The notes under the pieces: generated by a model
What the model was told of the DNA's origin: nothing
Seen by the model: only the letters and a program-made list of their open reading frames with translations
The model's database searches: none
Source: an uncultured Sphingomonadaceae bacterium
GTDB lineage: Bacteria > Pseudomonadota > Alphaproteobacteria > Sphingomonadales > Sphingomonadaceae
NCBI GenBank assembly: GCA_947499975.1
Contig: CANMQE010000001.1
Location: 1,116,001 to 1,180,000, forward strand
Reading direction: 5' to 3'
DNA: 64,000 nt
Program-made: the position numbers and the translations under genes
Part shown: positions 46,676 through 57,020 of the stretch, in pieces
How positions within the stretch are numbered: the stretch's first letter is position 1
How the letters are laid out: each line of letters begins with the position of its first letter

Positions 46676-49021
46676 TCATGATTGAATCGAAACATCTGAC
46701 CGTGGGCCGAAGAACAAATGCCGCTGAATATCTAGAAAGGCGGAACGGATTTCGACGGTCGATCCGAGCTTCCGTTTCGCATCATTCATGCTGCCATACC
46801 GGCTGCGGATGAAGTGGCTGAGACGCTGGGTGTCGAGTTCGCGGATGCCGTCCTTGGCGTAGGACCCAAGGACGTAATCGAGGAATTCGCGCATCTCTTC
46901 CTCATAGCCATCCATGCCTGTGGCCTTCGCCGTTTCGACGCGTTCGGCCCGGGCTAGGGGCGCTAAGGTGAAGCGGATGTAGCCGAGCACGTCGAAGATG
47001 TCAGAGTTCGGCGCGTCGATCAGACGACGCATGTCAGACAGCCGTTCACGGTCATAACCCATCTCGGTCAGGCGCTGCAGGAAAGCGTTGCGGCTTTCCG
47101 GGTCGCTCCAGATCTCGCGCAGTTCGTCTTCGCTCGTGACGAGGGTGCCCAGATCGCCGAACAGGTGCTCCATGAACTCCTGTGCTGTGATCGGGCGACC
47201 GTTGAACATATACGTCGTCGCGCCGACGTAGCGGATCTTGCGCTCCTTGCCGTCGGCTAGCTTCACGATGACCTTTTCGGTCGGCTCCTTCGGGTCCTCG
47301 GGGTCTTGCGGATCGTCCGGTCCATCGGGATCGCCAGCTCCGGGACGCGGCGGCCGGGGATCTGCAGGGTCTTCCGGTTCGCCATCCCATTCGGGGTCGT
47401 TGAAGTGCTCATAGGCCTTCACGAAATCGTAGATCGTGAAGAAGTCCTTCCCGTCGAAGGTGCGGGTGCCGCGACCGATGATCTGCTTGAACTCGATCAT
47501 CGAGTTGATCGGTCGCAGCAGGACGATGTTGCGCACGTTGCGCGCGTCAACACCGGTCGACAGCTTTTGCGACGTCGTCAGGATGGTCGGCAGCGTCTTT
47601 TCGTTGTCTTGGAATTCCCGCAGGTGCTGCTCGCCCAGCTTACCGTCGTCCGCCGTGACCCGCTCGCAATAATGCGGGTCAGGATTGTCCTTGATCTGGT
47701 TGATGAAGTTGCGGACGCGGGCGGCGTGATCTTGGGTTGCGCAGAAAACCAGCGTCTTCTGGCGCTGGTCGATCTGGTCCATGAATTCCTGCACGCGGCT
47801 CATCTCACGCTCGTCGATGATAAGCTTGGTGTTGAAATCCGCTTCCTTGTATTCCTTGTCCGGGTCGATCTCGCCCGCGATCACCTCGTCCTCGTCGCTG
47901 AAGGTGTAGGTGTCCATGGTGCTCGCCATCTGGCGCACCTTGAAGGGTGTCAGGAAGCCGTCTCCGATGCCTTCCTTCAATGCGTAGGTATAAACCGGCT
48001 CGCCGAAATACTTGTAGGTATCGGCGTTGGTGTCTCGCTTGGGCGTGGCGGTCAGGCCGAGTTGCACGGCAGGCGCAAAATATTCGAGGATCGCGCGCCA
48101 GGTGCTTTCGTCCCGCGCACCGCCGCGGTGGCATTCGTCGATCACGATGAAATCGAAAAAGTCGGGCGCGTAGCCTTCGAATGTAAATTCGGTCTCGCCG
48201 TCTTTTCCGCCGGTCATGAAGGTCTGGAAGATCGTGAAGAAGATGTTGGCGTTGGTCGGCACGCCGCCGCGCTTGCGCACTTCCTCCGGATCGATGCGGA
48301 CGAGCGCGTCGGGCGGAAAGGCGCTAAAGGCATTGTAGGCCTGATCGGCGAGGATGTTGCGATCGGCGAGGAACAGGATGCGTGGGCGGCGGACCGGCTC
48401 GCGGTTTAGGTTCCAGCTAGAGTGAAACAGCTTCCACGCGATCTGGAAGGCGATGCTGGTCTTCCCGGTGCCGGTGGCGAGCGTCAGCAGGATGCGCTTC
48501 TCGCCCTTGGCGATCGCTTCGAGCACGGCGGTGATGGCGTTGTGCTGGTAATAGCGTGGCTGCCATTTACCGCCGCCGGTCTCGAACGGCACCGCACCGA
48601 ACCGCTCGCGCCAGTCATTGCCTTGCGGGAAGCAGCAATGCCACAGCTCGTCCGGTGTAGGGAAAGGAAGGCCGTGATCGCCTTCCTTCCCGGTGTTCAT
48701 GTCTATGCCATACCATTCAAGACCGTTAGTCGAGTATGCAAAGCGCGCTTCCAGCCGCCGCGCATATTCCTTGGCCTGACCAACGCCATCTGTATGGCCC
48801 AGCCCCGCCCGCTTAGCCTCAATCACGGCAAGCTGGCGGCCCTGGTGGGTCAGCACATAATCTGCCGTAAGCGCGTTGGCGCGCTTGCCTCCTGCCAGGA
48901 TGCGACCCGGCGCAATGGTCAGCTCGCGATTGATTCCGGAGCCTTCGACCACGCCCCAGCCCGCCTCGCGCAACACAGGATCGATGCGATTGGCGCGGGT
49001 GTCGGCTTCAGTCTCCTGCAC
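46676..49021 (-). CDS. hsdR: Type I restriction enzyme R subunit
   Basis: 781 residues from a GTG start. Nuclease site Asp54 with IEAKR (Glu68, Lys70); Walker A LATGTGKTS (181-189); DECH (295-298) and later helicase motifs (SKLST-type, IGRGTR). The ATPase translocates DNA and cuts at random sites. The C-terminus has a charged Pro/Asp/Gly linker (about 555-595). It starts 3 bases after hsdS. Confidence 0.93.
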   Translation of the reverse strand: MQETEADTRANRIDPVLREAGWGVVEGSGINRELTIAPGRILAGGKRANALTADYVLTHQGRQLAVIEAKRAGLGHTDGVGQAKEYARRLEARFAYSTNGLEWYGIDMNTGKEGDHGLPFPTPDELWHCCFPQGNDWRERFGAVPFETGGGKWQPRYYQHNAITAVLEAIAKGEKRILLTLATGTGKTSIAFQIAWKLFHSSWNLNREPVRRPRILFLADRNILADQAYNAFSAFPPDALVRIDPEEVRKRGGVPTNANIFFTIFQTFMTGGKDGETEFTFEGYAPDFFDFIVIDECHRGGARDESTWRAILEYFAPAVQLGLTATPKRDTNADTYKYFGEPVYTYALKEGIGDGFLTPFKVRQMASTMDTYTFSDEDEVIAGEIDPDKEYKEADFNTKLIIDEREMSRVQEFMDQIDQRQKTLVFCATQDHAARVRNFINQIKDNPDPHYCERVTADDGKLGEQHLREFQDNEKTLPTILTTSQKLSTGVDARNVRNIVLLRPINSMIEFKQIIGRGTRTFDGKDFFTIYDFVKAYEHFNDPEWDGEPEDPADPRPPRPGAGDPDGPDDPQDPEDPKEPTEKVIVKLADGKERKIRYVGATTYMFNGRPITAQEFMEHLFGDLGTLVTSEDELREIWSDPESRNAFLQRLTEMGYDRERLSDMRRLIDAPNSDIFDVLGYIRFTLAPLARAERVETAKATGMDGYEEEMREFLDYVLGSYAKDGIRELDTQRLSHFIRSRYGSMNDAKRKLGSTVEIRSAFLDIQRHLFFGPRSDVSIQS

Positions 49022-49024
49022 GAC

Positions 49025-50236
49025 TTACGCCAGCCTTCCGGTAAAGGCTGCCTGTAGCAGAGACTGGCGGAGCGCATCTAAGTCGGACACTTTCTCGGAG
49101 TAAAGCGCGGTCAACTGGTCAGCCGCCAATCGCGCATCACTCAGGTCGTTCACCACGCGCTGCTGCATCGCCAAGTCTGGAACAGGAAATCTCTGCATTT
49201 CAAAAGTGCGCAGATTAATGTTGTCGCGTGCACTGCCTTTCCCGGCTTGTTTCAAATCTTCTTTGAACGCTTGAAGCATATATTCGGTAAACTCCGGATC
49301 GAGTCTCTCGGGATCAGGCCTAAGTCCAATCACGCTGTCCGGGAAGCAAGCATCAAAGCTTAATATGGCAGTTTCGCCAATCGTCGCACCTACAATTGCA
49401 ATACAAATCGTTCCTTGCGGCCAAAGTTTGCTCTGATCCAACCCCGCTTGAGAATATGTTTGCCGGTAATCTCGCAAAAAATGATCTGCTTCACTGATAT
49501 CGCCAGTCTGGATAAAGGGAAACTCACCTCCATAAAGGGACGGATCGTTTCTGGGGCGGTGTCTCGATTTACCTCTTCCAAAATGAGTGCAAAGCTGGGG
49601 GAGCAGGTGTTTCTCCCAATCTTTAGCCTCGTGTTGGAATATCCTGCGAAGCTTTGCTGAAAAGAGATTCTTCGCATCCGCCAGATTGGCCTCTGCATTG
49701 GTGCTGGCGCGGCCTAGGGCGGCGAAGGCCTTGTCAAGCACCGCGACGACCCGCTTCTGCTTCTCCATAGGTATGCCAGGGAACGGCAGGGATTTGATGA
49801 AAGGCAACTTGATGCCCTGCACGGTCGCACCTGAGCCTGCATCAATGATGGCATCGACTTGGGTCTGCAGCCAGTAGAGACAGAAGCGGCGATCTATCGC
49901 GTCGGTGTTTCGAGGGATGAGCGCGCGGATATCTTGGTTGATCGCGGTGTCTTGATGGAGAAGGCAAGCTTTACCCAGACCAACGCGGCTGGCCATTATA
50001 ACCTCGCCTGCCGGAATTAGCTTCGCAGACGAAGCTTGCAGGCCCTGATCGGTGATGGTGTGCTCTGTCTTCGTGAGCGTCGCTGAATGCATATCGCGGA
50101 TCGTAGCCCACGGGATATTGCCACCGTAATACGATGGTTCCTTCTTGGAGGGGGTGCCTCCTCCCACCACTTCGAAGAGTTCGCCAAGCGGCTTCGTTTT
50201 CCAAGCAGTCGCCAGGGGAGCCTCGATACTGCTCAC
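49025..50236 (-). CDS. hsdS: Type I restriction enzyme specificity subunit
   Basis: 403 residues with two target-recognition domains (starting about residue 10 and 205) joined by conserved helices (QKRVVAVLDKAFAALGRASTNAE and QQRVVNDLSDARLAADQL). It sets the DNA sequence recognised by the complex. It overlaps hsdM by 4 bases. The second recognition domain is more AT-rich, as expected for recombining specificity genes. Confidence 0.93.
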   Translation of the reverse strand: MSSIEAPLATAWKTKPLGELFEVVGGGTPSKKEPSYYGGNIPWATIRDMHSATLTKTEHTITDQGLQASSAKLIPAGEVIMASRVGLGKACLLHQDTAINQDIRALIPRNTDAIDRRFCLYWLQTQVDAIIDAGSGATVQGIKLPFIKSLPFPGIPMEKQKRVVAVLDKAFAALGRASTNAEANLADAKNLFSAKLRRIFQHEAKDWEKHLLPQLCTHFGRGKSRHRPRNDPSLYGGEFPFIQTGDISEADHFLRDYRQTYSQAGLDQSKLWPQGTICIAIVGATIGETAILSFDACFPDSVIGLRPDPERLDPEFTEYMLQAFKEDLKQAGKGSARDNINLRTFEMQRFPVPDLAMQQRVVNDLSDARLAADQLTALYSEKVSDLDALRQSLLQAAFTGRLA

Positions 50237-51699
50237 AGTATCCCTCGAATATCTTCGAGGATGTTCGCCGTTTCCTCGTCCCTCGCCAGCATGGCATCAA
50301 TGATTTCGGCCGGCTCGCGCAGTGGTTCTTCCTCCGGCGCGTTCGGATTGCGGACCGACAGGTCCCAGGTCGTCTGATCGAGATCGTCGACCTTTACCGT
50401 CCAACTTTTGTCGCTGTCGGCCTTGGTCGCCTGCAGCTCGGCGAATTCCTTTAGGTCATTGTCATTGAGCGGGTTGGTCTTGCCCAGCGAGCGACCGGGG
50501 TCGAGCTGGTAATACCAAATCTCTTTTGTCGGCGTGCCCTTGTCAAAGAACAGCACTACCGTCTTCACACCAGCGCCCTGGAACGTGCCACCGGGGCAAT
50601 CCAGCACGGTGTGGAGGTTGCAGGTCGCCAGCAGTTCCTTGCGCAATTCCACGCTGGCATTGTCGGTGTTGCTGAGGAAGGTGTTCTTGATCACCACCGC
50701 GCCGCGTCCCTGCGAGAAGCGCCCCTCCGCCTTCAGCTTGCGGACGAAGTGCTGCAAGAACAGGTAGGCCGTCTCGCCGGACTTGATCGGGAAGTTCTGC
50801 TGCACCTCCCGTCGCTCGCCACCGCCAAAGGGTGGATTGGCCAGCACGATGTCGTGACGGTCGGCCTGCTGGATATCCATCACATTTTCGGTGAGCGTGT
50901 TGGCGTGTCGGATCGTCGGCGCCTCGATCCCGTGCAGGATCATGTTCATCACGCCCAGCACGTAGGCGAGTGACTTCTTCTCCTGCCCGTAGAAGGTGCG
51001 GCGCTGAAGCGTTTCCCATTCCTCGCCGGACAGGTCCGGGCGGCGCAGGTAATCCCACGCCTCGCACAGGAAGCCGGCCGAACCGCAGGCGCCATCGTAG
51101 ATCGTCTCGCCGATCTTGGGATCGACGACCTTGATCATCGCACGGATCAACGGGCGCGGCGTGTAATACTCGCCGCCGTTGCGCCCGGCATTGCCCATCC
51201 GCTTGATGCGAGTTTCATAGAGGTCGGACAGCTCGTGCTTCGCATTGGTGCTGCCAAAATCGAGCGTATCGACGATGTCGATCACCTCGCGCAGCGAATA
51301 GCCGGAGCGGAACCGGTTCGCGAGCTCGGAGAAGATCTCGCCCACCTTGTATTCCAGCGTATCCACATCGGCATCGCTGGCGTTGAAGGTCTTCAGGTAA
51401 GGGAACAGCTTGCCGTTCACGAAGTCGATCAGGTCCTGCCCGGTCTTCGCGGCATTGTGGTCGAGTTCACCGTCCTCATCCTTCGGCGCGGCCCAGCTCT
51501 GCCAGCGATAGGCCTCGTCGAGGATCGGCGTGTAGTCGCGGCCTTCCAGTTCGGCCTGGTCTTGCCGCTCTTGCTCCAGATCGTCGAGATACTTGAGGAA
51601 CAGCAGCCAGCTGGTCTGTTCAGCGTAATCCAGTTCCGACGACAGGCCCTCGTCATTGCGCATGGCCCTGTCGATATTGTTGAAAGCGTTCTCGAACAT
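50233..51699 (-). CDS. hsdM: Type I restriction-modification methyltransferase subunit
   Basis: 488 residues from ATG at 51699 (AAGGGG upstream); a longer frame to 52167 lacks M-subunit similarity. SAM motif DGACGSAGF (202-210) and the N6-adenine motif NPPF (288-291) are intact. It methylates host sites and forms the core of the restriction complex. First gene of hsdMSR; the 195-base gap before the divergent gene at 51895 should hold its promoter. Confidence 0.94.
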   Translation of the reverse strand: MFENAFNNIDRAMRNDEGLSSELDYAEQTSWLLFLKYLDDLEQERQDQAELEGRDYTPILDEAYRWQSWAAPKDEDGELDHNAAKTGQDLIDFVNGKLFPYLKTFNASDADVDTLEYKVGEIFSELANRFRSGYSLREVIDIVDTLDFGSTNAKHELSDLYETRIKRMGNAGRNGGEYYTPRPLIRAMIKVVDPKIGETIYDGACGSAGFLCEAWDYLRRPDLSGEEWETLQRRTFYGQEKKSLAYVLGVMNMILHGIEAPTIRHANTLTENVMDIQQADRHDIVLANPPFGGGERREVQQNFPIKSGETAYLFLQHFVRKLKAEGRFSQGRGAVVIKNTFLSNTDNASVELRKELLATCNLHTVLDCPGGTFQGAGVKTVVLFFDKGTPTKEIWYYQLDPGRSLGKTNPLNDNDLKEFAELQATKADSDKSWTVKVDDLDQTTWDLSVRNPNAPEEEPLREPAEIIDAMLARDEETANILEDIRGIL

Positions 51700-51894
51700 T
51701 GATGCCCCTTGTGTCGCGCAACTGACTATTCGCATTGCCTGAATCGGGCAAGCGATAGGCGCGAATTGCGTCGTTTCCTGCGTTGATGGCGCCTGACATA
51801 CTCGGAGATGATATTTCTTTCGCAACCCCATTGCAAAGGCCGGCAGGCCTGCTATTGCTCGTGTATAGCGCCTCAACCGCAATGGACTAGCAAT

Positions 51895-52161
51895 ATGATG
51901 ACAAGGCACGCCACCCACCGCAGTCAGCAACGCAGCATTCCACCTCTCGCTGTAGAATTGTTCGAGCGATACGGCGCAATCTGCAGGCACGACGGAGCCG
52001 ATGTGCTCTTCATGGACAAGCAGGCGCGCAAGCGCATTGCTCGTGACTTCGGCGGGGCAAGGGCCCTGCGATACGTGGAGCCACTGCTCAACAAATACGC
52101 CGTGGTCGAAAACGGCCGCGTCATCACCCTCGCACACCGCGGCAAGCGCCTGAAGCGCTGA
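51895..52161 (+). CDS. Conserved hypothetical protein of mobile elements
   Basis: 88 residues from the first of two ATGs (MMTRHATHRSQQRSIPP). The pattern IPPLAVELFERYGA and ARKRIARDFGGARALRYVEPLLNKYAVVENGRVITLAHR is common on sphingomonad plasmids and islands. Small basic protein, possibly DNA binding. Function unknown. Confidence 0.6.
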   Translation: MMTRHATHRSQQRSIPPLAVELFERYGAICRHDGADVLFMDKQARKRIARDFGGARALRYVEPLLNKYAVVENGRVITLAHRGKRLKR

Positions 52162-52191
52162 ACGCACCCAAGATTATTGGAGATCGCCATC

Positions 52192-53076
52192 GTGGCTACC
52201 ATTATTACCCGCATCAATCCGAAGACTGGCAAGACCGAGCGCCCCTATCGCGACAAGCAAGGCAACTTCGTCCTCGGTGATCCCGCCTTCAAAAGCGAAC
52301 TGCATCATCGCAAGAATGCGGTCCTGACGACCGAATATGATGAAGCATTGCGGCTTGTGCGAAACGGCTTTTCCATCCGTATGTCAGCAGGTGACGGCAC
52401 GCCTCCCTCGTTGATCAGCGCTGGCAAGCTGAACCTCACCGAGGTTGATGAGCCTTCTGCTGGCGACATTCCGGCTGAGGGCCCCCTAACGCCGTTCTCG
52501 CGTGAGGACGTCATGCACGACCTGCGCAGAGCCTTGGTCGCGGAGGCAGCCATGATCGCCCATTGGGGAAGCTACGAAGCGGCCGAAGCCTTTCTGGGGT
52601 TTCCGTCATCCGACGACGCCGGCGAACCATACGACGACGCAGATCCTTCGCAGGTCGACCTCTCCCGCTTCCGTTCAACCCCATTGATCGAAGCCAGCTA
52701 TGATTGGGCTTTCCAGACCGGCAAGCCTGAGGCGTTCCGTCCGGAATCGTGGGACGACCTCGGCTCCCTCATGGACGGCGCGTCCGCAGGGACTATCAGC
52801 ACGATGTCACCTATGGGTGACCCAGAGAGCCCCTTGCGCGTCACGATTGACACCGCGTTTGCACGCTGGAAGTTCGAGATGGAGACTTGGCTTGCGCTGT
52901 CGGTCCGCGAACTTGCATACCTCGCCCAGATGAACGAGGTCGCGGCCCGCAACGCCTTGGCCAAGGCTGGCATCAAAGGACGGGGCGGGATCGAGAACGA
53001 TGTAGCCCGTTCCTGGCTGGCCGAGCGCCAGAAATTCGTCCCCACCCGAACCGAATTGCTGCCACTAACCAGCTAA
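52192..53076 (+). CDS. Hypothetical protein
   Basis: 294 residues from GTG at 52192 with GGAGAT upstream. A basic N-terminus (TIITRINPKTGKTERPYRDKQGNFVLG) is followed by a region with DVMHDLRRALVAEAAMIAHWGSYEAAEAFLGFPSS and a C-terminal helix-turn-helix-like end (SVRELAYLAQMNEVAARNALAKAGI). Not recognised. Probably belongs to the mobilisation module. Confidence 0.5.
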   Translation: MATIITRINPKTGKTERPYRDKQGNFVLGDPAFKSELHHRKNAVLTTEYDEALRLVRNGFSIRMSAGDGTPPSLISAGKLNLTEVDEPSAGDIPAEGPLTPFSREDVMHDLRRALVAEAAMIAHWGSYEAAEAFLGFPSSDDAGEPYDDADPSQVDLSRFRSTPLIEASYDWAFQTGKPEAFRPESWDDLGSLMDGASAGTISTMSPMGDPESPLRVTIDTAFARWKFEMETWLALSVRELAYLAQMNEVAARNALAKAGIKGRGGIENDVARSWLAERQKFVPTRTELLPLTS

Positions 53077-53242
53077 GATTGCATGCAGGTTGAATGGCAA
53101 CAGCCATACCAACCATGCCTAACGTGCAGTGGAAGGCGTGTCGCCAGGCATACATACCTTGCCTAACCAAGCCGGTGCACCACCCTTTTGGCACGTGTCC
53201 CAAGGGTCTCACCTTTGCTATAGTGCGAGAGGATCGAGCAGA

Positions 53243-53398
53243 CCAACCGCCTCACCGCAGTTCGAGGGTTGGCAACGATAAAAATCGTAATTCTTGTAGG
53301 CGCAATATCGCATCTCGTGGGGATTCCCACGAGATGCATGCGGTCACCCGTCGGTGACTGGTATCCTTTGCAGGATGCCCGGTGCGGTGCTGTGCACC
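53243..53398 (+). promoter_or_regulatory. Run of hairpins before the relaxase gene (candidate oriT or leader)
   Basis: In 160 bases there are four inverted repeats: CCAACC/GGTTGG (53243-53272), a perfect 12-bp GCATCTCGTGGG/CCCACGAGATGC with a 4-base loop (53310-53337), GTCACC/GGTGAC (53343-53358), and GGTGC/GCACC (53381-53398). A -10-like TATAGT lies at 53219-53224. Origins of transfer usually lie next to their relaxase gene and carry such inverted repeats, but a structured mRNA leader is also possible. The rest of 53077-53467 has no gene. Confidence 0.5.
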
Positions 53399-53467
53399 TT
53401 GGAGAGAACAGTTGCAGGTTGGAAAGCGTTGAACTGAATACGATTTTTCTTGCACGCTTCTATCCGC

Positions 53468-56400
53468 ATGCATCAAAATTTCGGAATGGCGCGAGAGCAC
53501 ATCAGGTTGGCAATTGAAGCCGAACGGCAGGTCCAGGGGTTCGCTTCTGCGGCTGCTGAAATGCGCTCCATTCCGATCCTCACTAGCAAGGCAATCTCAC
53601 TCGCATTCGAACGCGCGGGTCAGCAATCGGCAGCGGCACGCCGAAGCCTGAAGGGAATATACGAGAGAACGCCGCCCCATTTTCTCGGATTGCCAAGCGA
53701 CGCACACATTACTGGCAAGGTAGGAGGGCGCGCTCCACTCAAGCGACCGCTGACCTCTGCTGGAAGTGGGACCGCCGCCAACCAGGTCAACGGATCGACG
53801 CTTCAATTGCTCGTTCCAGTCAGCAGAGCGTTCAGGCCGATGAACGCCTTGGGGCAGACCAGCTTCCATTTTTCGTTCGAGGTTATCAACCTGAACCACG
53901 TTGAATTCGGTCTCGCGACAAAAAGTGGCCGACGGGCCCGGCCAGACGAGCACGGCAAATACCTCGAAGACGAAGAGAAGCGCGCGGTCGAGCCCGTGAT
54001 CGTGCCGATCGATCCGGATAACTTCGCGCATTACCAAGAGCGCGAGCAGGCCCTCGCACTGGCCGAGCAGGAATGCGTATTTTCGAATATTGAAGGTGGC
54101 CGAGAAGATCGCATCGCACTCTTCCGGGCGGCTGGAGAAAGCGAGAAGTCCAACAGGCCGCCGACACTGAAAGTGGATATTCGGACCCAGTCCCCCTTGG
54201 TCAGCGATTTCCTGGACCAGGCGTGGAATGATGAAGCGCTTGCCGATGCAATGACCAAGACCGGCTTCGATAGGGTCGGGAAGTGGAGCAAGAAGCGGCA
54301 CGAGACCCACGCTAGCGACAAATTCATCGAAGACTTCTGCAACCTCACCTTCACGGGACAAGAAGCTTTTACTGCCTACGATCTGCTTAACAGCCTCGGA
54401 TGGCGCGAAGAGTGGCAGAACCCGCTCGCTTATCGGAGTCAGGGTATTGAGTGGGACACCGGGAAATCGGGCCGGATACAGATGCGCTGCGTGGGTGAAA
54501 TCCCGCACGAACTTGATCGCGCTGGTCGTGACCGGTTCCTGAAATCTCTTGCTGACCGGTTCGATAATCTTGGCGTTCCTTATGTCCTCGTGATGCATCG
54601 GCCTACTGCCGACAACCATGAAAAGAACTGGCATTTCCACCTGATCTACTGGGACCGCCCTGCCGAAAAGTTCGATCCGGTGACCGTGCAACAAAGGCTG
54701 GATGCCGGGGAAGCTGAAGTCGCCCGCTACAGTAAGCGCAACATCAAATACCTCGAGGCTGCGCTAAACGACTCCAAGGTGCAGGCTCAGGCGGGACGGT
54801 TCGATTTCGAAGTTGAATACATCTACACCGATGCCAAAGGCCGCGAGCGCACTGTTTATCCATTCAAGCAAAACAAGAATCGAGAGTGCACGCGCACCGA
54901 CTTCGTGCCCGATCTGCGAGCCTTCATCGCGGACATATCGAACAGGGAACTTGAACGAGCGAATGCGTCCCGGCGCGTCTGTGCTTCTAAATATACCGAG
55001 ATGGATATTCCGAAGGTGCCGGATGGACACCTGAACGACGCCACGAACCGCAAGGAGCTCTCCGGGCGAAGCACGCCGGAAGGGAGTGCGAATGAAACGA
55101 GGCAATGGGACTATCTCCAGCTCATGCTCGACAGGCAGCTTGAGCAGGAGAAGAATGACCTCACGCCCGCTTGGTCCAAGCTGCGAGGGGATTTCAAAGA
55201 GGCCGGTGCAAGCGACGCGATAATCTCGCGCGTCGAAGGTGAATGGCTCAGCCTCAAGCTCGCCGAAGTGAAATTGCGAGATCAGGCTCGGCGGGCGGCA
55301 CAGCTTGCCGACCGCCTTCTTTCGCGCCCCAATGCGATGGCAAACGAGGCTTACAATCACCTCGAAGCTGTTCTCAATGGGACAGCCAGCCGAAAAGTGA
55401 AAAGCAAGCGGGACCTTCATCTGAAACGGCTGCAATTTCTCGACAAGCACACAGCAGGGCTAAAGAAGTTGTTTCAGGAGGAATTCGGTCTCGAACTGCG
55501 GCTTGAAGCGCAAGCCGACGAACTATCAAAGCAAGCAACCTCGCTACTGGAGGCCCACGGGCTTGGCCGTGACTTGCTCTTTCCAGTGGGCTTTGCCGAC
55601 AAATTAGCACCCACCCAGAAACAGGCCGCAGCAAATAGCGCGAAACCTGTTCAGTTGGCTGCTCCGCGGGCAGCCCCAGCCAAAATTAACCCACCGGCCG
55701 CTGTGAAGGATCTCTCAAGGCAGCTCGACATAATCGCCAAGAAGCGCGTGCCTTTCACAATTAAGGAAGAGACCTTGGCGAACGGCGAAAGCGCATTGAT
55801 CGCGCTCATCGGGCCAAGAGAACAGGCGCTCTATGGTCTGCCAAACAAGGTGGTCGCAAGAACCCCGCACGCGGTTTCGCGTCTGGTAAACATTCACGCA
55901 GCACGCGTGCAGAGTGCGACCGCTCCCTCAACCAGAATAGCCGAGGTGCACGCCCCTGAGACCCTCACTGGTCGACCCGAACCCGTCACACAGCAACCAG
56001 TTACATCTGAAACGCCGTCGAACATCGCTCAGGAAACGCCAGTCACAGGCGATGCATCGACCGACCCTTCGTTCATGAAGGCAACAGGGCACATCAAGCG
56101 CGGAAGCGAAGCAAGCCGAGAGATGCACGGCATTACCAGTCCCTCCGAGGACAAGAAGCATAATGCCGCGCGTGAGCTTGAGACCGCAGCCACAACAAAT
56201 GCTGCCACGACACACAAAGACGCGCCGGTAGGCGGCTCTGGTCCAAACCACGATCGAGCTGCCGCCCGAGCGCGAACCCAACTGGAAGAGGAGGCTGAGT
56301 GGAACGCGGCAAATATCAACTCTATCACCGCAAGGCGCGCAAAGGGTCTGCTGCAAGAAAATGCCGCCGGAAAAGAGTTGAAACCGGCCCCTTTGAGTGG

Positions 56401-56941
56401 GCCGGTCGAGAAAGCCGCTGAAGAAGGATCGTCGCCCAAATCGAACTCGGTTATTGCGACCGAGACGAGAACGGTTTTCCAAGCAAACGCGAACGGGGTG
56501 CCCCTCTCTCAGGCTGACCGTGATCGGATGGAAGCAGCTCCGCTTTACTTGGTCGAAACGCTAGAAGGGGGAATTCGCGTGCTAGGTCGCGATGTTCCGT
56601 CGTCGTTGGCCGCTGCTGCGACAAGCGGACAACATGCCAAGCAGTTCGACCTTTGGCATCGCCGACAAGTGGACGAGCAGCGAGAAATCGCTCAGCTGTT
56701 TGCTCAATCGCCCTACGCAAATGGCCGGGAGCTGGAGGCTGGCGTCAACGATGGTGGTGCGGATCTGCGACTGGCCATGCTCTGGGCTCGCTGGACAGAT
56801 TCACATGTATTGAAGCAGGCTCTCGACCAAGGGATGGAAATGCGCCGGAAGGAAGAACGCGACGTAGCCCTGAAACGAGAGCGGGAGCGCGAACAGACCC
56901 GGCAGGCTGCGATGGCTCAACATTTTGGGCAAGGGATTTGA
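53468..56941 (+). CDS. MobA/MobL-family relaxase with long N-terminal extension
   Basis: 1157 residues from ATG at 53468 (an earlier TTG at 53450 exists). The relaxase signature EIPHELDRAGRDRFL and the metal-binding histidines in HRPTADNHEKNWHFH lie at about 350-391, much further in than in typical MobA/MobL proteins, so some 270 residues precede the core. After about 560 the protein is helical, Lys/Glu/Ala-rich and low complexity to the end (DKALEREREREQTR). It would nick the transfer origin. No coupling protein or conjugation genes are near. Confidence 0.75.
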   Translation: MHQNFGMAREHIRLAIEAERQVQGFASAAAEMRSIPILTSKAISLAFERAGQQSAAARRSLKGIYERTPPHFLGLPSDAHITGKVGGRAPLKRPLTSAGSGTAANQVNGSTLQLLVPVSRAFRPMNALGQTSFHFSFEVINLNHVEFGLATKSGRRARPDEHGKYLEDEEKRAVEPVIVPIDPDNFAHYQEREQALALAEQECVFSNIEGGREDRIALFRAAGESEKSNRPPTLKVDIRTQSPLVSDFLDQAWNDEALADAMTKTGFDRVGKWSKKRHETHASDKFIEDFCNLTFTGQEAFTAYDLLNSLGWREEWQNPLAYRSQGIEWDTGKSGRIQMRCVGEIPHELDRAGRDRFLKSLADRFDNLGVPYVLVMHRPTADNHEKNWHFHLIYWDRPAEKFDPVTVQQRLDAGEAEVARYSKRNIKYLEAALNDSKVQAQAGRFDFEVEYIYTDAKGRERTVYPFKQNKNRECTRTDFVPDLRAFIADISNRELERANASRRVCASKYTEMDIPKVPDGHLNDATNRKELSGRSTPEGSANETRQWDYLQLMLDRQLEQEKNDLTPAWSKLRGDFKEAGASDAIISRVEGEWLSLKLAEVKLRDQARRAAQLADRLLSRPNAMANEAYNHLEAVLNGTASRKVKSKRDLHLKRLQFLDKHTAGLKKLFQEEFGLELRLEAQADELSKQATSLLEAHGLGRDLLFPVGFADKLAPTQKQAAANSAKPVQLAAPRAAPAKINPPAAVKDLSRQLDIIAKKRVPFTIKEETLANGESALIALIGPREQALYGLPNKVVARTPHAVSRLVNIHAARVQSATAPSTRIAEVHAPETLTGRPEPVTQQPVTSETPSNIAQETPVTGDASTDPSFMKATGHIKRGSEASREMHGITSPSEDKKHNAARELETAATTNAATTHKDAPVGGSGPNHDRAAARARTQLEEEAEWNAANINSITARRAKGLLQENAAGKELKPAPLSGPVEKAAEEGSSPKSNSVIATETRTVFQANANGVPLSQADRDRMEAAPLYLVETLEGGIRVLGRDVPSSLAAAATSGQHAKQFDLWHRRQVDEQREIAQLFAQSPYANGRELEAGVNDGGADLRLAMLWARWTDSHVLKQALDQGMEMRRKEERDVALKREREREQTRQAAMAQHFGQGI

Positions 56942-57020
56942 ACCTCGCTGCTGGAGCGTCGTGCATGCATCCACGTCAGGAAAAGCCTCGTCGCCAGCTT
57001 CGCTGATCGAGGTTGGAGGT

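Noticed and set aside
50233..52167. HsdM frame extended to 52167
   Set aside because: The extra 156 residues have no M-subunit similarity, while ATG at 51699 has a good ribosome binding site and the usual N-terminus.
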